From Ifrita kowaldi (lineage: Eukaryota; Chordata; Aves; Passeriformes; Cinclosomatidae): a stretch of 64,000 nt of DNA. The DNA lies in contig VZRS01014431.1 of NCBI GenBank assembly GCA_013398055.1, positions 398,426-462,425 on the forward strand, in the 5' to 3' direction. Every line of letters starts with the position of its first letter. Positions within the stretch are counted from its first letter, which is position 1. The notes beneath the pieces were generated by a model that saw nothing but the letters and a program-made list of their open reading frames with translations, searched no databases and had not been told where the DNA came from. This document shows positions 12,621-23,618 of the stretch, one piece after another. Made by a program: the position numbers and the translations under genes.

Positions 12621-13239
12621 GACAGTGCTGGAAGGGCTCGTGACCTCCAGGGCACTGTGTCAGGGCTGCACAGATCCCATTGATCTCCTCCCTTTTAACT
12701 TGGCGGAAAGCTCAAGTTTTCAAAAACGATTCTCTTTAACCTCTGTGAGGAAGGAGAGATCTCAGGGATTTGAGTGCTCATCGTCTTAACACTGCATTAG
12801 CGGGTGAAGGAGCTCGTTTGGGATTCTGCTCAGGGAAGGGCGGCTCGGAGGAGAGGGTCAGGGAATGTCAAAAGAGGATCAACACCGAAGAAGATGGTTG
12901 TGTTTTTCAACGAGCTCTGCTGCTAAACATGCCAGAGAGCAGGAGCTAGGAGGGAAGGAAAGGGTGTATGATGACATGGAGGAAGGGAGAGAAAGCCTTA
13001 GCCAGCAAGACAAGCATCCTGAGTCACGCTGCTGGGGAGGTGAGGCTGCATTGCCAAGGAAAGGCTGACAGAGGAAGTCAGATGCCTGGAGTAATTCCAC
13101 AATGTTGTAAAAAAAGAAATGAAAGTAAATAAATAAATTTACAAAGGGTTGGTGCAATTCTAGCCACAACCAGAATGCAAAATCCCACTGATGTGAACAA
13201 CAGCCATCCACAGCTCTGACTGCCAGAGCTGCCCCTGTT
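12621..13239. other. Non-coding stretch, nothing recognised
   Basis: Unique sequence between the CR1 fragment and a CpG-richer patch. Open frames are short (110 codons at most), and no repeat or RNA gene was recognised. Confidence 0.55.
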
Positions 13240-13520
13240 TGTGTGTACGAGTGAGGGGGTGAGCACAGTCCATGCCAGGGGTTTGGATGAGCTGCAACCC
13301 CGGGCTTGTGCAGAGCATCTCCTGATTAATCAGCCAGGCACGTGAGGCAGAGAGCTCCATCCACAGCTCCCATGGCCACGACCAGCATCGCTCCACGCAA
13401 GCGTCGAGAGGAGCCGTGTGCTCGGTCCCAGCCCCAAACCCCGGACTGGGAGAGAGCTGAGTCCTGTGCCCGCCTCAGCCCCGCCCTGCTCGGGCTTGGA
13501 AGCACCACGGCTGTGAACAT
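13240..13520. other. CpG-richer, GC-rich patch
   Basis: About fifteen CpGs in 280 bases, including a cluster around 13388-13410 with three CpGs within about ten bases, against a CpG-poor background. It does not reach normal CpG-island length. No splice site or start region is obvious, and several frames are open at once, as expected from GC-rich composition. It could be a weak promoter, an enhancer CpG cluster or an isochore fluctuation. Confidence 0.45.
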
Positions 13521-15465
13521 GGCCAAGATGAACATTTTTAGATGAGAGAGGAGCTTGTTTTGCTGACTCATAGATGTGATTTTCATAAAGATGCAGGGAA
13601 TTTGTTGAACTCTGGTTTCACTTTGGTTAGGTCTCCACAGCTTCTTTCTATGACTATAATCCTTTTCTTATTTACTTTTAATTTCTGCTGTAAAACCTCC
13701 TACATTTCACTGAGCTTTTAATTAGAAATGCAACAATGAAAATATGATTTTTTTATAACATATACCAAAAGCACTATGCTACACTCCAAGGCCTTTGAAA
13801 ACACACTGGAGTTTCTCTGCCAGCAAACCTCAGCCATTTTTTTTCAACTGACAATGTGTAAAGTGAATACAAAATCCTAAAAAATGAAAATAATGCTTTT
13901 TCCATCATTACTTTGGCATTAATAAAGCACAACATTTCATAGTTCTCTGAGAACTGGGGTAAAGTTGGGACCGACAACAGGAGGAAACCATATTTCCATT
14001 TTGTCTTGTAAATATTTTTCTTGCAGTGCTTTGCTTCAACACCGAGGGTCTAAGGACCGAGGCACAACAGTGTGTGTAGGCAGAAATAAGATCTTTCATT
14101 AGATGAACTGGAATAGCTGGGAAAATTAGATAAGTTTCCAGGTGCTTCCTAACCAGTCTCTCTCACATAGCCACTAAGACAAATCTATTGAAACCCCTTG
14201 AGCTGGAGGGCTCTGAGGGCTCCGCTTAGGTTTGCTTTCAGTCCTTGTTTCCAGAAGCACAAGTGCTTTTTACAGCTTACCTGACTGAAAGGCAAGGATT
14301 AGATCTCTTCAGTTTCAGAGAAGGGTTTGCCCACTCCTTAAACCAGCCAGAATCACTCCACTTCTTCAGCTGCTTTGCTTGCTCCCAGGCTCCTTTGTTT
14401 TCAATGGCCAAAAGAGTGATTTAGAATATAAATGCACAAACCCCATAAAAAAAGCACAGATAAAGCCAACTCCCTAATATGAAATATCATATCTGCTCTT
14501 CTTAGTCCCTTCACAAGTTCACTTCTCACCAAAACCCACATCAGATAATGTCTGGTTACTCCCAGAACAGTGATCTTGTGGTGTAGCTGCCTGGAGAGCA
14601 GAGCAGATGCCACCCTATTTCACACCCCTGTGACCAAGCCACCAGACCCATCCCAGCTCCATAAACTTCATGGAGAGAGAGGAAGGAGGAGGTTAAAATG
14701 CCCAGCAGTTTGCCATTCCCAGGCAGAACAGATCTGCCATCCTGAGAACTCAGCAGATATGGATGGAAATCATTGATGGGAAAAAGGGACACCAGAGAAC
14801 GCAGAGATCGCTCTTGGTGATCTGAGTCTCAGCTTCGTAGTGTGAGGGGCTTCTGTGCATATGCACTGAAGGAAAACAGCTCTCAGTGCTGCTGAAAATG
14901 ATCTTTACCTTTGAAAATAAAAGCAATGTTTGTGAAAGAAGTGACAAGGTTTTTCTGGATACTCTAGTTGAAAAGTGCTGCCATTTTCCTGCCTCCTCTG
15001 GATTTGGCACTGCAGTTAATCAGAATTCAATGATAAATAGTGCTGGAAAGGAGAAGGAGTTTTATTTGCTCTAAGCAGAGGACAGTCAGCAGAAAATCCA
15101 CAAGGGGCTGTGAGGCAGACATCAGCCTAACCTGGCACATGGACACATCACAGGATTTCAGCATCATCAGGAGCAGCAACTACCACGTCCAGAGCTGCTG
15201 AAGCCATGCTCACAGCTCAGCAGCCTGCAGAGCTCTTTCACACCCCACCAGCAGACCTCAGCAATGGGGCTGAACTCAGATCCTCTAGCAACAGGCAGTG
15301 CAGAAAGCCCAAAGGATGACTGAATATGAAGTCTTTCTTTGGAAGAACAATGGAAAAATCATCCAGCCGGGATCTGAATGAGTAACTGGTCCTGACACCT
15401 GAACTACCAGCAATCCCAAGGGCTGCTTTAAAAAGAGTAACAGAATCACAAGATTTGTCAGCAGA

Positions 15466-15500
15466 TTTTCATTATGAGGAAGCTGAGGTCAACCATATTT
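15466..15500 (-). repeat. Possible MIR 3' fragment, antisense
   Basis: Read on the - strand, GACCTCAGCTTCCTCAT followed by GAAAATC resembles the conserved 'cctcagtttcctcatctgtaa' part of MIR. It is too short to be certain. Confidence 0.3.
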
Positions 15501-15546
15501 CTAAATTAATTTTCTAGTACATCTTGGTTAGACTTTAGGTAATAGT

Positions 15547-15569
15547 CCCTCCTCCACCCTCCCCCCCCC
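15547..15569 (-). other. Putative G-quadruplex motif on - strand
   Basis: On the - strand, runs of G at 15569-15567, 15565-15563, 15559-15557 and 15549-15547 are separated by loops of 1, 3 and 7 bases. This satisfies the G3+N1-7 rule, and nine consecutive C on the + strand (15561-15569) make several registers possible. No promoter or gene lies beside it. Confidence 0.5.
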
Positions 15570-17107
15570 TTTTTAATAAGTACAATTTACTAGAGTTGCA
15601 TAAAAATGAGTAATACATTCGTTTCACTTAGACCCAATATGAAATGAGTCATTTCTTTCCAGCACATGACCAGGCTGTTATGTCTCTCCTAAGCACACCA
15701 CAGAAAGATAAAGATGTTACTTTCTGCCCATAAACAGACACAGTAAATCGTCTGATTCTTTGAAGTGACAGTGAGTTCACCACCCGAAAAGGTCCATTTG
15801 AAGTGCACCTTTCCCTGTCATACCCACATCCCCACAGCTGTGTCAGGCCCTGGGAAAGGGGCACATACTTTGTTCCCAGACAAACCATGTCTATCTCCTC
15901 TGGCTGACAAGGGGGGGAAAAATAATCTCTTTGACAATGGGGCCCCAAAGGGAATAAACATGGTACCTTTATTTATAGATCCAAGGCTTGATAACCCGAC
16001 CACTACATGCTCCATCCCCTCCAGGCTTTGAAAAAACAGTATTTATTCCTGCCCTGTTTTGGGCTTTTCTGCCCCTCTCATCTTTCCAGCTCTCTGCCTC
16101 TCACACACGCTCCCTTCAGGAAGGTGGTGGGTTCTGACTGGGACTATGAGGTGCAGTGTTTGTGGAGATAACATGGCATTGAAACTGCTCTTCTGTCTTC
16201 CCCAAGCTCAGCTTTGCCTTTTGGCTTTATTCCCTTATGTTTGAACTAGAGGGAACTGCACAGACCAGGGATTCCTTATCTTCTCGTAAACTAGGCTCAC
16301 TATAACAAAACCTGGCCAACTAAGCCAAGACAGCTGTTCTCTCTTAAAACAGAGAAATTTATATTTAAAACTAAAAATGCAGCAGGAACAAACTCCCAGC
16401 ACAGGGTAGAGCCCTTTGGCCTTTTTTGTCTCCCATCCCAAAGCAAAAGAGGGTATTTGGCATCCACGAGGCAGGATGTGCTCTGCAGTGCTCCCAGGAA
16501 CTCAGCAGCATTTGAGAGCCAGTCCCACCACAGCAGCATCACATCTGGTTGCTTCCATACCCCAAATCATTGTCTCACACACTGGCAGGAGGGATCAACC
16601 CTACCTTGGCTCTGTTGTGGCAACAACATTTCTGCAAAATCTGTCAGGTTACACTGAAATTAGGGTGGACTCACTGAATTGTTATTCTTCTTTGCTAAAT
16701 TCACCTCTGACCAGTCCTTTGGTCACTCTATGGTAAACATAAGTGCTAATCAAAGGCAGGATTAATGGTAAAACCCAAAAGAGTTATTAACCTATTTACT
16801 TTAACACAGCCTGACAGAAACAGGTCATTGCATCCAAAGATCTCACCTTAGGGAGGAGCTCCCATGTCCTTTCCATGTCTTTTACATCTTCTCTGGCCTC
16901 CTTCACATCTGAATTCACAGAGCATGTTTTAGACATACTGGTGGGTGCTCCCCAGTGTCATTCTCATTGACAGCTCCAATCACTGTCAGCAAATGCACCC
17001 TGGCAAGTATCCCTGACAGAGTCTAACCCAACCTTGCCCTTCACTGCCCTCCAGAAACCAGCCCATAACTTACTGACTGCAGAATACATCTTCTTCCTTC
17101 CCAAGGA

Positions 17108-17192
17108 AATCTCTTTACTGGACCAACTGATATAGAAGGAAGACACAAAACACCTTTCCTGCTCTCGGACCTGTCCTCAAGGTCAGGAATGG
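17108..17192 (-). repeat. Probable ancient amniote interspersed repeat
   Basis: CTTTACTGGACCAACT, then GGAAG..ACAA, then CTGTCCTCAAGGTCAGGAA resembles a repeat widespread in turtles and other amniotes, which reads roughly 'ttattggaccaacttctgttggtg...cttcctcaggtctgggaaagg'. I recognise the pattern from memory and do not know its exact family name. I give it - strand because its usual consensus is written the other way round. The copy is short and decayed. Confidence 0.45.
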
Positions 17193-18554
17193 GAGTAGGA
17201 GATTTTTCATTCCCACTGGAGTATTAGTTTGCTCACTGGCTTTGTAGGACTGACTACAGCATTTGCTGTAGTTCCAAATCCATGTGCAGCTTTCAGATCT
17301 CCTAAAGTAGTAACTGATGTACCAATTAATGCATTTTCTGTGTGGGGATGTTCACCCTGCTCACAAATATCCAACAGCACTGATAGTATCAAGCAAAGTA
17401 TTCCCTTCATTTATGCACAGACCAATTTTGGTGCCAGCAAGGACAATTCAGTGTCCCACTATGCACAGAGACTTACAGGTTTTTCCACTCTTAATCAAAA
17501 AGAAATTAGGAAAAAAAAGAGAGAAAACCCAAAACTCTTATTGTCACTTTAAGTTAGAGGCAGACGCAAGATAATCTCTTTTCACATTGTTTGATTTGGT
17601 AATAGTAAGAAATCATTGGTTTACACAAGACAACTGTATTCCTCTGGATTTATACAAATGTGGCCAAGACCACAGTGCTGATAAAAATTCACAAAGCTGC
17701 TCTCCTGCCTTCACATCTGCCATGCAGATCCCATGACACTTCTGCAAACTCAGCTCCCATCCACTTAGTACAATCCACGGAGCTACAAATGGATGACTTG
17801 AAGCTCCTTTTCAGATCCCAAATCCAGGAACTTCTCTTGTATTGCTCAAAGTTTTACCCAGCAATAGTGAAATCACTTTTCTTTTTTTTCTTTTTTAATC
17901 TTTTTATATGAACTGTATATCATCATCTCTTCACTTCACAGTCTGAGCCAGTTTTTAATCCATTGCCTTCCACCACCTCAGTCCTGAGGGTGCACTGAGG
18001 TCATGTTTCCCATGTTTTCTTTGAAATCATGAAACCTGTAGGGAAAGGGGGGGGTGGTGAGTGGAGAGTATTTTAAGACCTTCTGTAACTCAAGACCTGG
18101 AGCTATAGGAAAGGACTATGCATTGCAGCACTGATGATCAAATCATGAGTTGGCAACACTGGGCTTTCATTCAACTGAACCACAAATGCACTCGAAACAG
18201 TGACTTGCTTTTCTCCTTTTGTTTCAGATCTGCTCGGCATCTTTGCTGACACAAAATGACCAAGGTCATTTCTGCTCTGAATCAACATCAAAAAAGGGAA
18301 AGGAAGAAAAGTGAAAATATCACTCTCCAAATCTTCATCCCACAGCATATTCCAGAGGGCACAACTTGATCATAATTTCTCTCACTCTCCCGTGACCTCT
18401 TGCAAAATAATCCCTCCTCACATGCAAGTCATAAAGCAAAGCAGTTCCTTTTACAGTGAAAGCGCACACTGGCTGTGATGGCAAGATAAAAGTCATCCAA
18501 CAACACACACAATTCCAGCTTATCTTGAGAAAAGCGATAGCTCAGCCACAAATG

Positions 18555-18645
18555 GTGAGGGCTGTGCAGTGAAGGCAGCTTGCCCAAGGTTATGGGGGAC
18601 CCACATTACCGAGAACTCAGACTCTCCACCCCTGGGCTGATTCAG
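18555..18645 (-). repeat. Possible MIR fragment, antisense
   Basis: CAGCTTGCCCAAGGTTA, then GGGGGACCC, then CAGACTCTCCACCCC and a terminal CAGCAC follow the reverse complement of the MIR core and head (the ACTTGCCCAAGGTCAC, GGATTCGAACCC and TGACTCC words). Diverged, with approximate ends. Confidence 0.45.
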
Positions 18646-20250
18646 CACACAAGTGGGAGGCAAAAGGTCTGCTGCCCTTAAATTGTGGACACTGAGTATC
18701 CACACAACCAAACTGCACAATAGCACTCATCCAAAGGAGCCACCTTCCCCTTCCCAAACCTCAGGAAGCACTTGCAGGACACGGCTGCGCTGTGCAACTG
18801 CCCCCAGACCAGCAGCCAGATGATGCCTCACACCCTCCCCAACACAAGCCCTAGAGCAGGGTGACTCTTACTGGTTCAGGTTTGAGGCTGCTTCCTACTG
18901 AAGCATGAGCAGGAGGAAGCCAACCTGTCTGGGACTGTGCTTCCTCCTCCATTTTCAGTCACATGGACACAGCATGTGGATGTAGGAGCTACACCATCCA
19001 CAGCCATGGCCTCACTGGGAGGAGTGGAAAGCCCCAGCCCCAGGAAGTGCAGGTGCAGCATCATTTCCAGCCATGCTCCTCGTCATCCCAGGCTCTGCTC
19101 CTGGGGAAGCAGCCCCTTCACCACCCACCTTTCCCTCAGTACAATCCCCCCTATTTCACTGCACAGCAAAGAGGCAAACACCAAGCTCCAGATCACCAAG
19201 GACATTCCAGGTTCCTTTATGTATCAGCAGCAAAACCTGAGCCAAGCTTGGAGACAGCTTTAGGCTGTAGTGTGTATCCAGGGGAGAAAGCATTTCTTGA
19301 CACTCTACCAAGGACCTCTGCTTGCTCTCAGGCTCGCGCTGATCACAGCTAAGGAGTGAGAGAGGAAGAGCATGTTATATTTTTTCCTTTAGACAATGCT
19401 CCAAAAATTCCTGTGTTTGACTATGAAAAACGCAAATGATGTGGGTGTTTAAACCCATCACCCTGGCAGTGATTTAAAAAGAAATGACACAGAGCCAGGA
19501 AACCCCAGATTTATAGAGCTGCAGCCTTGTTTCCTCGTAGCATGAAGGAGAAAAGCTGCCTGTACACACATGTTTTTCCAGCCCCCAAATTTGTCATCTG
19601 TCCTGGTCTTACATCAGAAAGTATTTCTCCAAGACACCTCCAGGTAAGCAGGAATAAAACCACAACCCCTTTTCATGCAAGCCAGAAGTCATGAAGGCAG
19701 ATAAAGCCATGGGCCTGTCTTTTTGTCTGCTCTTAGACGCAAACATTTAGGTCACTGAGTAGGAGAAACAGTGGGCCAGTCTCTGCTCAGGAACCCCAGA
19801 ATACATTTCCAAACAGCAAATCAGACCTGAATAAAGAGTTGGCAAATGGGACAGGCTTGCTCTGCTGCCATAGCTCACCCTCCACATGGTCTTCATCCCT
19901 TCATTTCCATCATTAGCTGTTTTACTGCACAATCATGCCTTTTTACAACAGTGCAATGCCTTCTCCTGATAACATCACCCTTGGGAAGCCAAAGCACTCC
20001 AAATGCAATGGCTGGCATTAAACAAGGAGAGTTATTGTTACGCTTCTTACCCCTACTTAAGCTCGATTTGGGCATAGATTAGAGGTGCAGAACAGACAGA
20101 CAACTGAAAGCAGAGAAAATACTGAAGTTTCTTGTCCAAGGCAGAAGAGGGGGAGGGAAACAGGCAGGAGGTGGCTGTTCCGTAGCCAGCCTCCACTAAT
20201 CGAAGCGAGCCATCCTCATCAATATCACTTTGCTTTGGCAGCTCTTCAGG

Positions 20251-20281
20251 AGGAAAAAAATAAAAAGAAGGAAAAAAAAAA
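20251..20281. repeat. A-rich simple repeat
   Basis: About 31 bases of A with a few G and T, ending in a run of ten A at 20272-20281. Low-complexity sequence with no associated retroposon body. Confidence 0.8.
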
Positions 20282-21320
20282 TCCCACTCCCCCTGCGCAA
20301 CATGCTTTAATTGCAATGTGTATCACACACCAAAGAGGAAATCCAGGGGGGAGCAGCAACATGATGAGCTGCACCACCTTTATTGCTTTCAAGAGAAAAT
20401 TCTTGCAGTTGGGGAGCAGGAAGGGGGAAGGCACATCCCCCTGTGACCCACAGGGCACATTCTTTGCCACTCCATCTGCCACCCCCAGCTGCTAAATCCT
20501 CCATCACCAGCACAAGGTGATCTCGGAGCGAAGGCACTACTAACACATGAAAGGAAACAACTTTGGCTGGTTGCCTCCTCACAAGCCCCGCTCTCCCCAC
20601 CCCCTCCCTGCACTTCCTCCCTGACGTGTTTAAAGCATCTGAATGTCGAGGTACGGAGATATCACAGAGCGAGTTTCCCTTTCCTATCCCGCTCAGATGG
20701 CTCTTGTCAGCAGCTCCCTTCAGCCCTACACTCAGCCCCCTGTTTTCCATGAGGATTTCCTTCCCTCCTGCTCTGGAGCCACTGCTCTGGAGCTCACATT
20801 ATTTGATTTCTTGGAGCCTACAGTCTGGAGCCAGAAAGGTTTGTCTGCTTCCCTGGGTTCAGCTAATAAATTGGGATCAGGGGGTCACACAGCAGGGGAC
20901 TTGGAAGCCTGAGAGCCTCTGACACCATTTTTATTAGTTTTTACTATACATACCATTTCAGGAGCCGGGATGCCATCCCAGTGGGGCCCTACCCATTGCT
21001 TAGTAACTAAGATTTTGTAATCTAAGTTTTGACAAGGTCATTTTTTACCTTGGGAGAGTGTGGGGGAGGAAGAACCCCCACATACATTAATTACACAAAC
21101 ACTGTGGGGACAATGCAAATAGGAACCCATTTCCCTTTTGCATCAAGGCCAAGAATGAAAAATCTTTTTACTACAAGGCTATTACAAGCCAAACAGGCCA
21201 GGATATTTTAAAAGACACACTGATACAGTCCCATCCTCTGCTTGAAGAGTGGATGAGTGCATTTCAGCCTTTCTGCGGTCTATCCCTAAAAAAAAACCCC
21301 ACACCAGCAGCGAAAGTGAA

Positions 21321-21360
21321 CAAACCTGGAGGTAGCCAAAAAAACCTAGAGCTAGCCACA
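21321..21360 (+). repeat. Diverged 20-bp tandem duplication
   Basis: The units CAAACCTGGAGGTAGCCAAA (21321-21340) and AAAACCTAGAGCTAGCCACA (21341-21360) match at 16 of 20 positions. This is probably an old local duplication. Confidence 0.7.
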
Positions 21361-21455
21361 GAGCCCGGATGCCCAAACTGGATTAAATGCCCCCATGCCT
21401 CTGCTGGCAGCATAGGGATGACCCTGATCAAGCTAAAATTAAGCAGCAAAACTTA

Positions 21456-21483
21456 CACCAGCATCAGCATCCTCGTGCTGGTG
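21456..21483. other. Inverted repeat, 8-bp arms and 12-nt loop
   Basis: CACCAGCA at 21456-21463 is exactly complementary to TGCTGGTG at 21476-21483. A short hairpin is possible, but there is no sign that it is a miRNA precursor because the stem is far too short. Confidence 0.6.
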
Positions 21484-23234
21484 ATCACCTGGTGTTTAGC
21501 TAATCACCACACGGGGTATAAATGACTTTTTGGCAAGCTCTTGTCCCAAAGACAGAGGTGTGAAAAGCCCAAACACAGTGGTCCTTCTGGTCAACCAGAG
21601 ACAGTTTCTTTTTCTGATAGAAAGTTTCTTAGGCTAAAAAGCAGGATGTTAAGAAAGCAAGAGAAACAGGGAAATATAGTCACTGATAGCAGGTCAGTGC
21701 TGGGACAATTCCGTGAGAGCAGGTACAGCCAAAGCCAAGGCTTGGGAGTGCTGTGGTGACACTGCCATGGCCACAGGGAAAGGGTGCCCGTGTGGGGAAT
21801 GAGCTGCCAACCACCCCGACCTGCTGAGACAAGGCAAAACAGGCATTTTGGCTCAAAGACACACAGGATGATTTAGGGAAGGAGCCACTCTGCCTTCCCT
21901 TGTGCACTGAGTGCTGCTCTCTTCCACTGCAGCTTTGCTGAGTTCGATAACCCTGAGCATATTTTTTCTGGTTTGTTTTTTACATCTGCTGTGATAAATT
22001 CACTGCGGAAAGAGGAAAACAGTCCTTTGGTCACTTCTACCTTTCCCTTACACCCTCTCCCCTGATCCAGAGCTGCGTGAGGTGCATGCCTCTGATGTGG
22101 TTAAAGCAGGACTGAGCTTGGTAAGGCTTTGAGGTCCCTTGGTATGAATCTTGCTGGCTGTCACCTCATCGGGCTCCAGCACAGGCTTTGAGGTTAAGTC
22201 CCAGTGTTTGTGTTTTGGGCCTTTGTTGTGGTTCCTTGATATGTTCATGATGGCCTTGGCTCTGCCACCCCACAGGCAAATGCAACATTCACAAAGTGGT
22301 GACTCAGTTGTTTCATCCACTGGCAGCAGAAGCAGCAGCTGGCAGAGGCTCAAAACAGATCAGAGAACAGGGCAGCAAGTGTCTCCAAGATGGATTTCAG
22401 ACAAACAAGGAAAAATGAAAAACCTGAAAAAGCATGGGGAGAAAAAGCCTGCCATTAAATAAAGAGACAGAAAAACAGCTGGAACGTCAACTACAGGCTG
22501 AAGAGATCAAAAGTAAATCAGCTCTGTGACAGACAAGGAGATGTGCTGTGCCTCGGAACAGGAACACTCAAAATATGGTGACTCCCTGGCCCATATAGAC
22601 TGTTCCACTGGTTCAACTCAGCCTGCACGTCAAAAGAACTTGCTTTTTGCTGCCAGCACTGGAAGCTCAAAGCAGAGCCTACAGATCAAGCTGTTTTCTT
22701 CCTGCTTGAGGCAACAGCCCTAAAAATAAAATGACCCTGGAGGACTCAAAGCTGGCTTGCTCGTTTGGCTGATAGCGTATGAAGTAGGATAGCAAGGCTT
22801 GTGCTTGTTCTTCTGCAGTTACATGGGTTCTGTGGGTTTTCAAGTAACAAAATACATCCCCAGATGTGAAGGGGAACTTCACCATGACCTGGTTTTACAT
22901 CATGGTAACACCTTCATGCCTGGAAGAGAAAAGAATGATCCTCATAATACCTCCTCTGCTGTCTGAACACACAGTACCACAGGCACTTGCTCAGAGCACA
23001 CACACAGAAATGTGAGTAACATCAGTGAGCAATCCCTGCACCAGGCCACACGTCTGAGCTAAAGCTGTGAACCTGCCAATAAAAGCAAGACATCATGAGC
23101 TATGATGCACATAAAAAGGATCTTTCTATATTAACCATGTTTCAGGCTGAACACATAGGAAAGTATCACGTTTGGGCTTGTGTGATAAGGGACTCTACAA
23201 TCAAATACCAAATTTTTAGAAGACAAAAAGAAGG

Positions 23235-23335
23235 TCTTGTGCTTAAACACAGCACTAGAGTCACATCTGTGTCCTGTCCTTGGTATGGTCATCCTGTGAG
23301 ACCTCAGGCAAGTCTTGTCTTAGCTATGTAGCAGT
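23235..23335 (+). repeat. MIR-type SINE fragment
   Basis: GTGCTTAAACACAGCAC, AGAGTCACATC and CTGTGAGACCTCAGGCAAGTC match the MIR head and core in the right order; the last word corresponds to 'ctgtgtgaccttgggcaagtc'. The 3' part is lost. A second MIR-like segment follows after about 150 bp. Confidence 0.55.
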
Positions 23336-23377
23336 TATGAAATCATTACAGCATATAGTGATTTTGTTTTCTTTTAA

Positions 23378-23390
23378 TTTTTTTTTTTTT
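23378..23390. repeat. Poly-T run
   Basis: Thirteen consecutive T between two MIR-like segments. It could be the tail of an insertion in antisense orientation, but no insertion body is clear. Confidence 0.85.
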
Positions 23391-23484
23391 AAGCAGTGCA
23401 CAACCATTTACATTCAGGGAGCTTTACAACTCATTTCTGTCTGTTTGATCTCCAGTCCCAACTTTTCTGGCAAAATAGCAATTA

Positions 23485-23618
23485 GAGCACAAGTGCTGAG
23501 CCGGCTCTTTGTTGCTGCCCGTGCCCTATCAGACTCCAAAAATGATTGTGACTCAGTCACCTAAGCTGCATTCTGTTTATTCATGTGTAAACTGGGAATC
23601 ATTATAATTGCTTTCTAA
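23485..23618 (+). repeat. MIR-type SINE, second copy
   Basis: TTAGAGCACAAGTGCTGAGCC at the head is followed by GTCACCTAAGCT and TTCATGTGTAAACTGGGAATC, then ATTATAATTGC. This corresponds to the MIR order 'agagcacggg...gtcacttaacct...ctcatctgtaaaatggggataataata'. Part of the central core is deleted. It lies in the same orientation as the copy 150 bp upstream. Confidence 0.5.

Larger units (their letters stand above)
13521..17107. other. Non-coding stretch, no gene recognised
   Basis: Unique sequence with no supportable coding frame. It includes a C-rich run that could form a G-quadruplex on the - strand (15547-15569) and a short MIR-like 3' fragment on the - strand near 15.47 kb, both listed separately. 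Other open frames are at most about 106 codons. Confidence 0.6.
17193..23234. other. Non-coding stretch with minor repeats
   Basis: About 6 kb without a supportable gene. It contains a T-rich tract at about 17877-17910, a G run of eight at 18047-18054, an antisense MIR-like fragment, an A-rich run and a diverged tandem duplication, with the last three listed separately. GC-richer sequence at about 20.4-20.9 kb gives several overlapping open frames of up to 147 codons, none recognisable. Confidence 0.6.

Noticed and set aside
18041..18057. G-quadruplex candidate on + strand
   Set aside because: The eight-G run plus one GGG gives only three usable G3 runs.
21456..21483. Hairpin as a miRNA precursor
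   Set aside because: An 8-bp stem is far too short and the mature-like arms match no miRNA I know.
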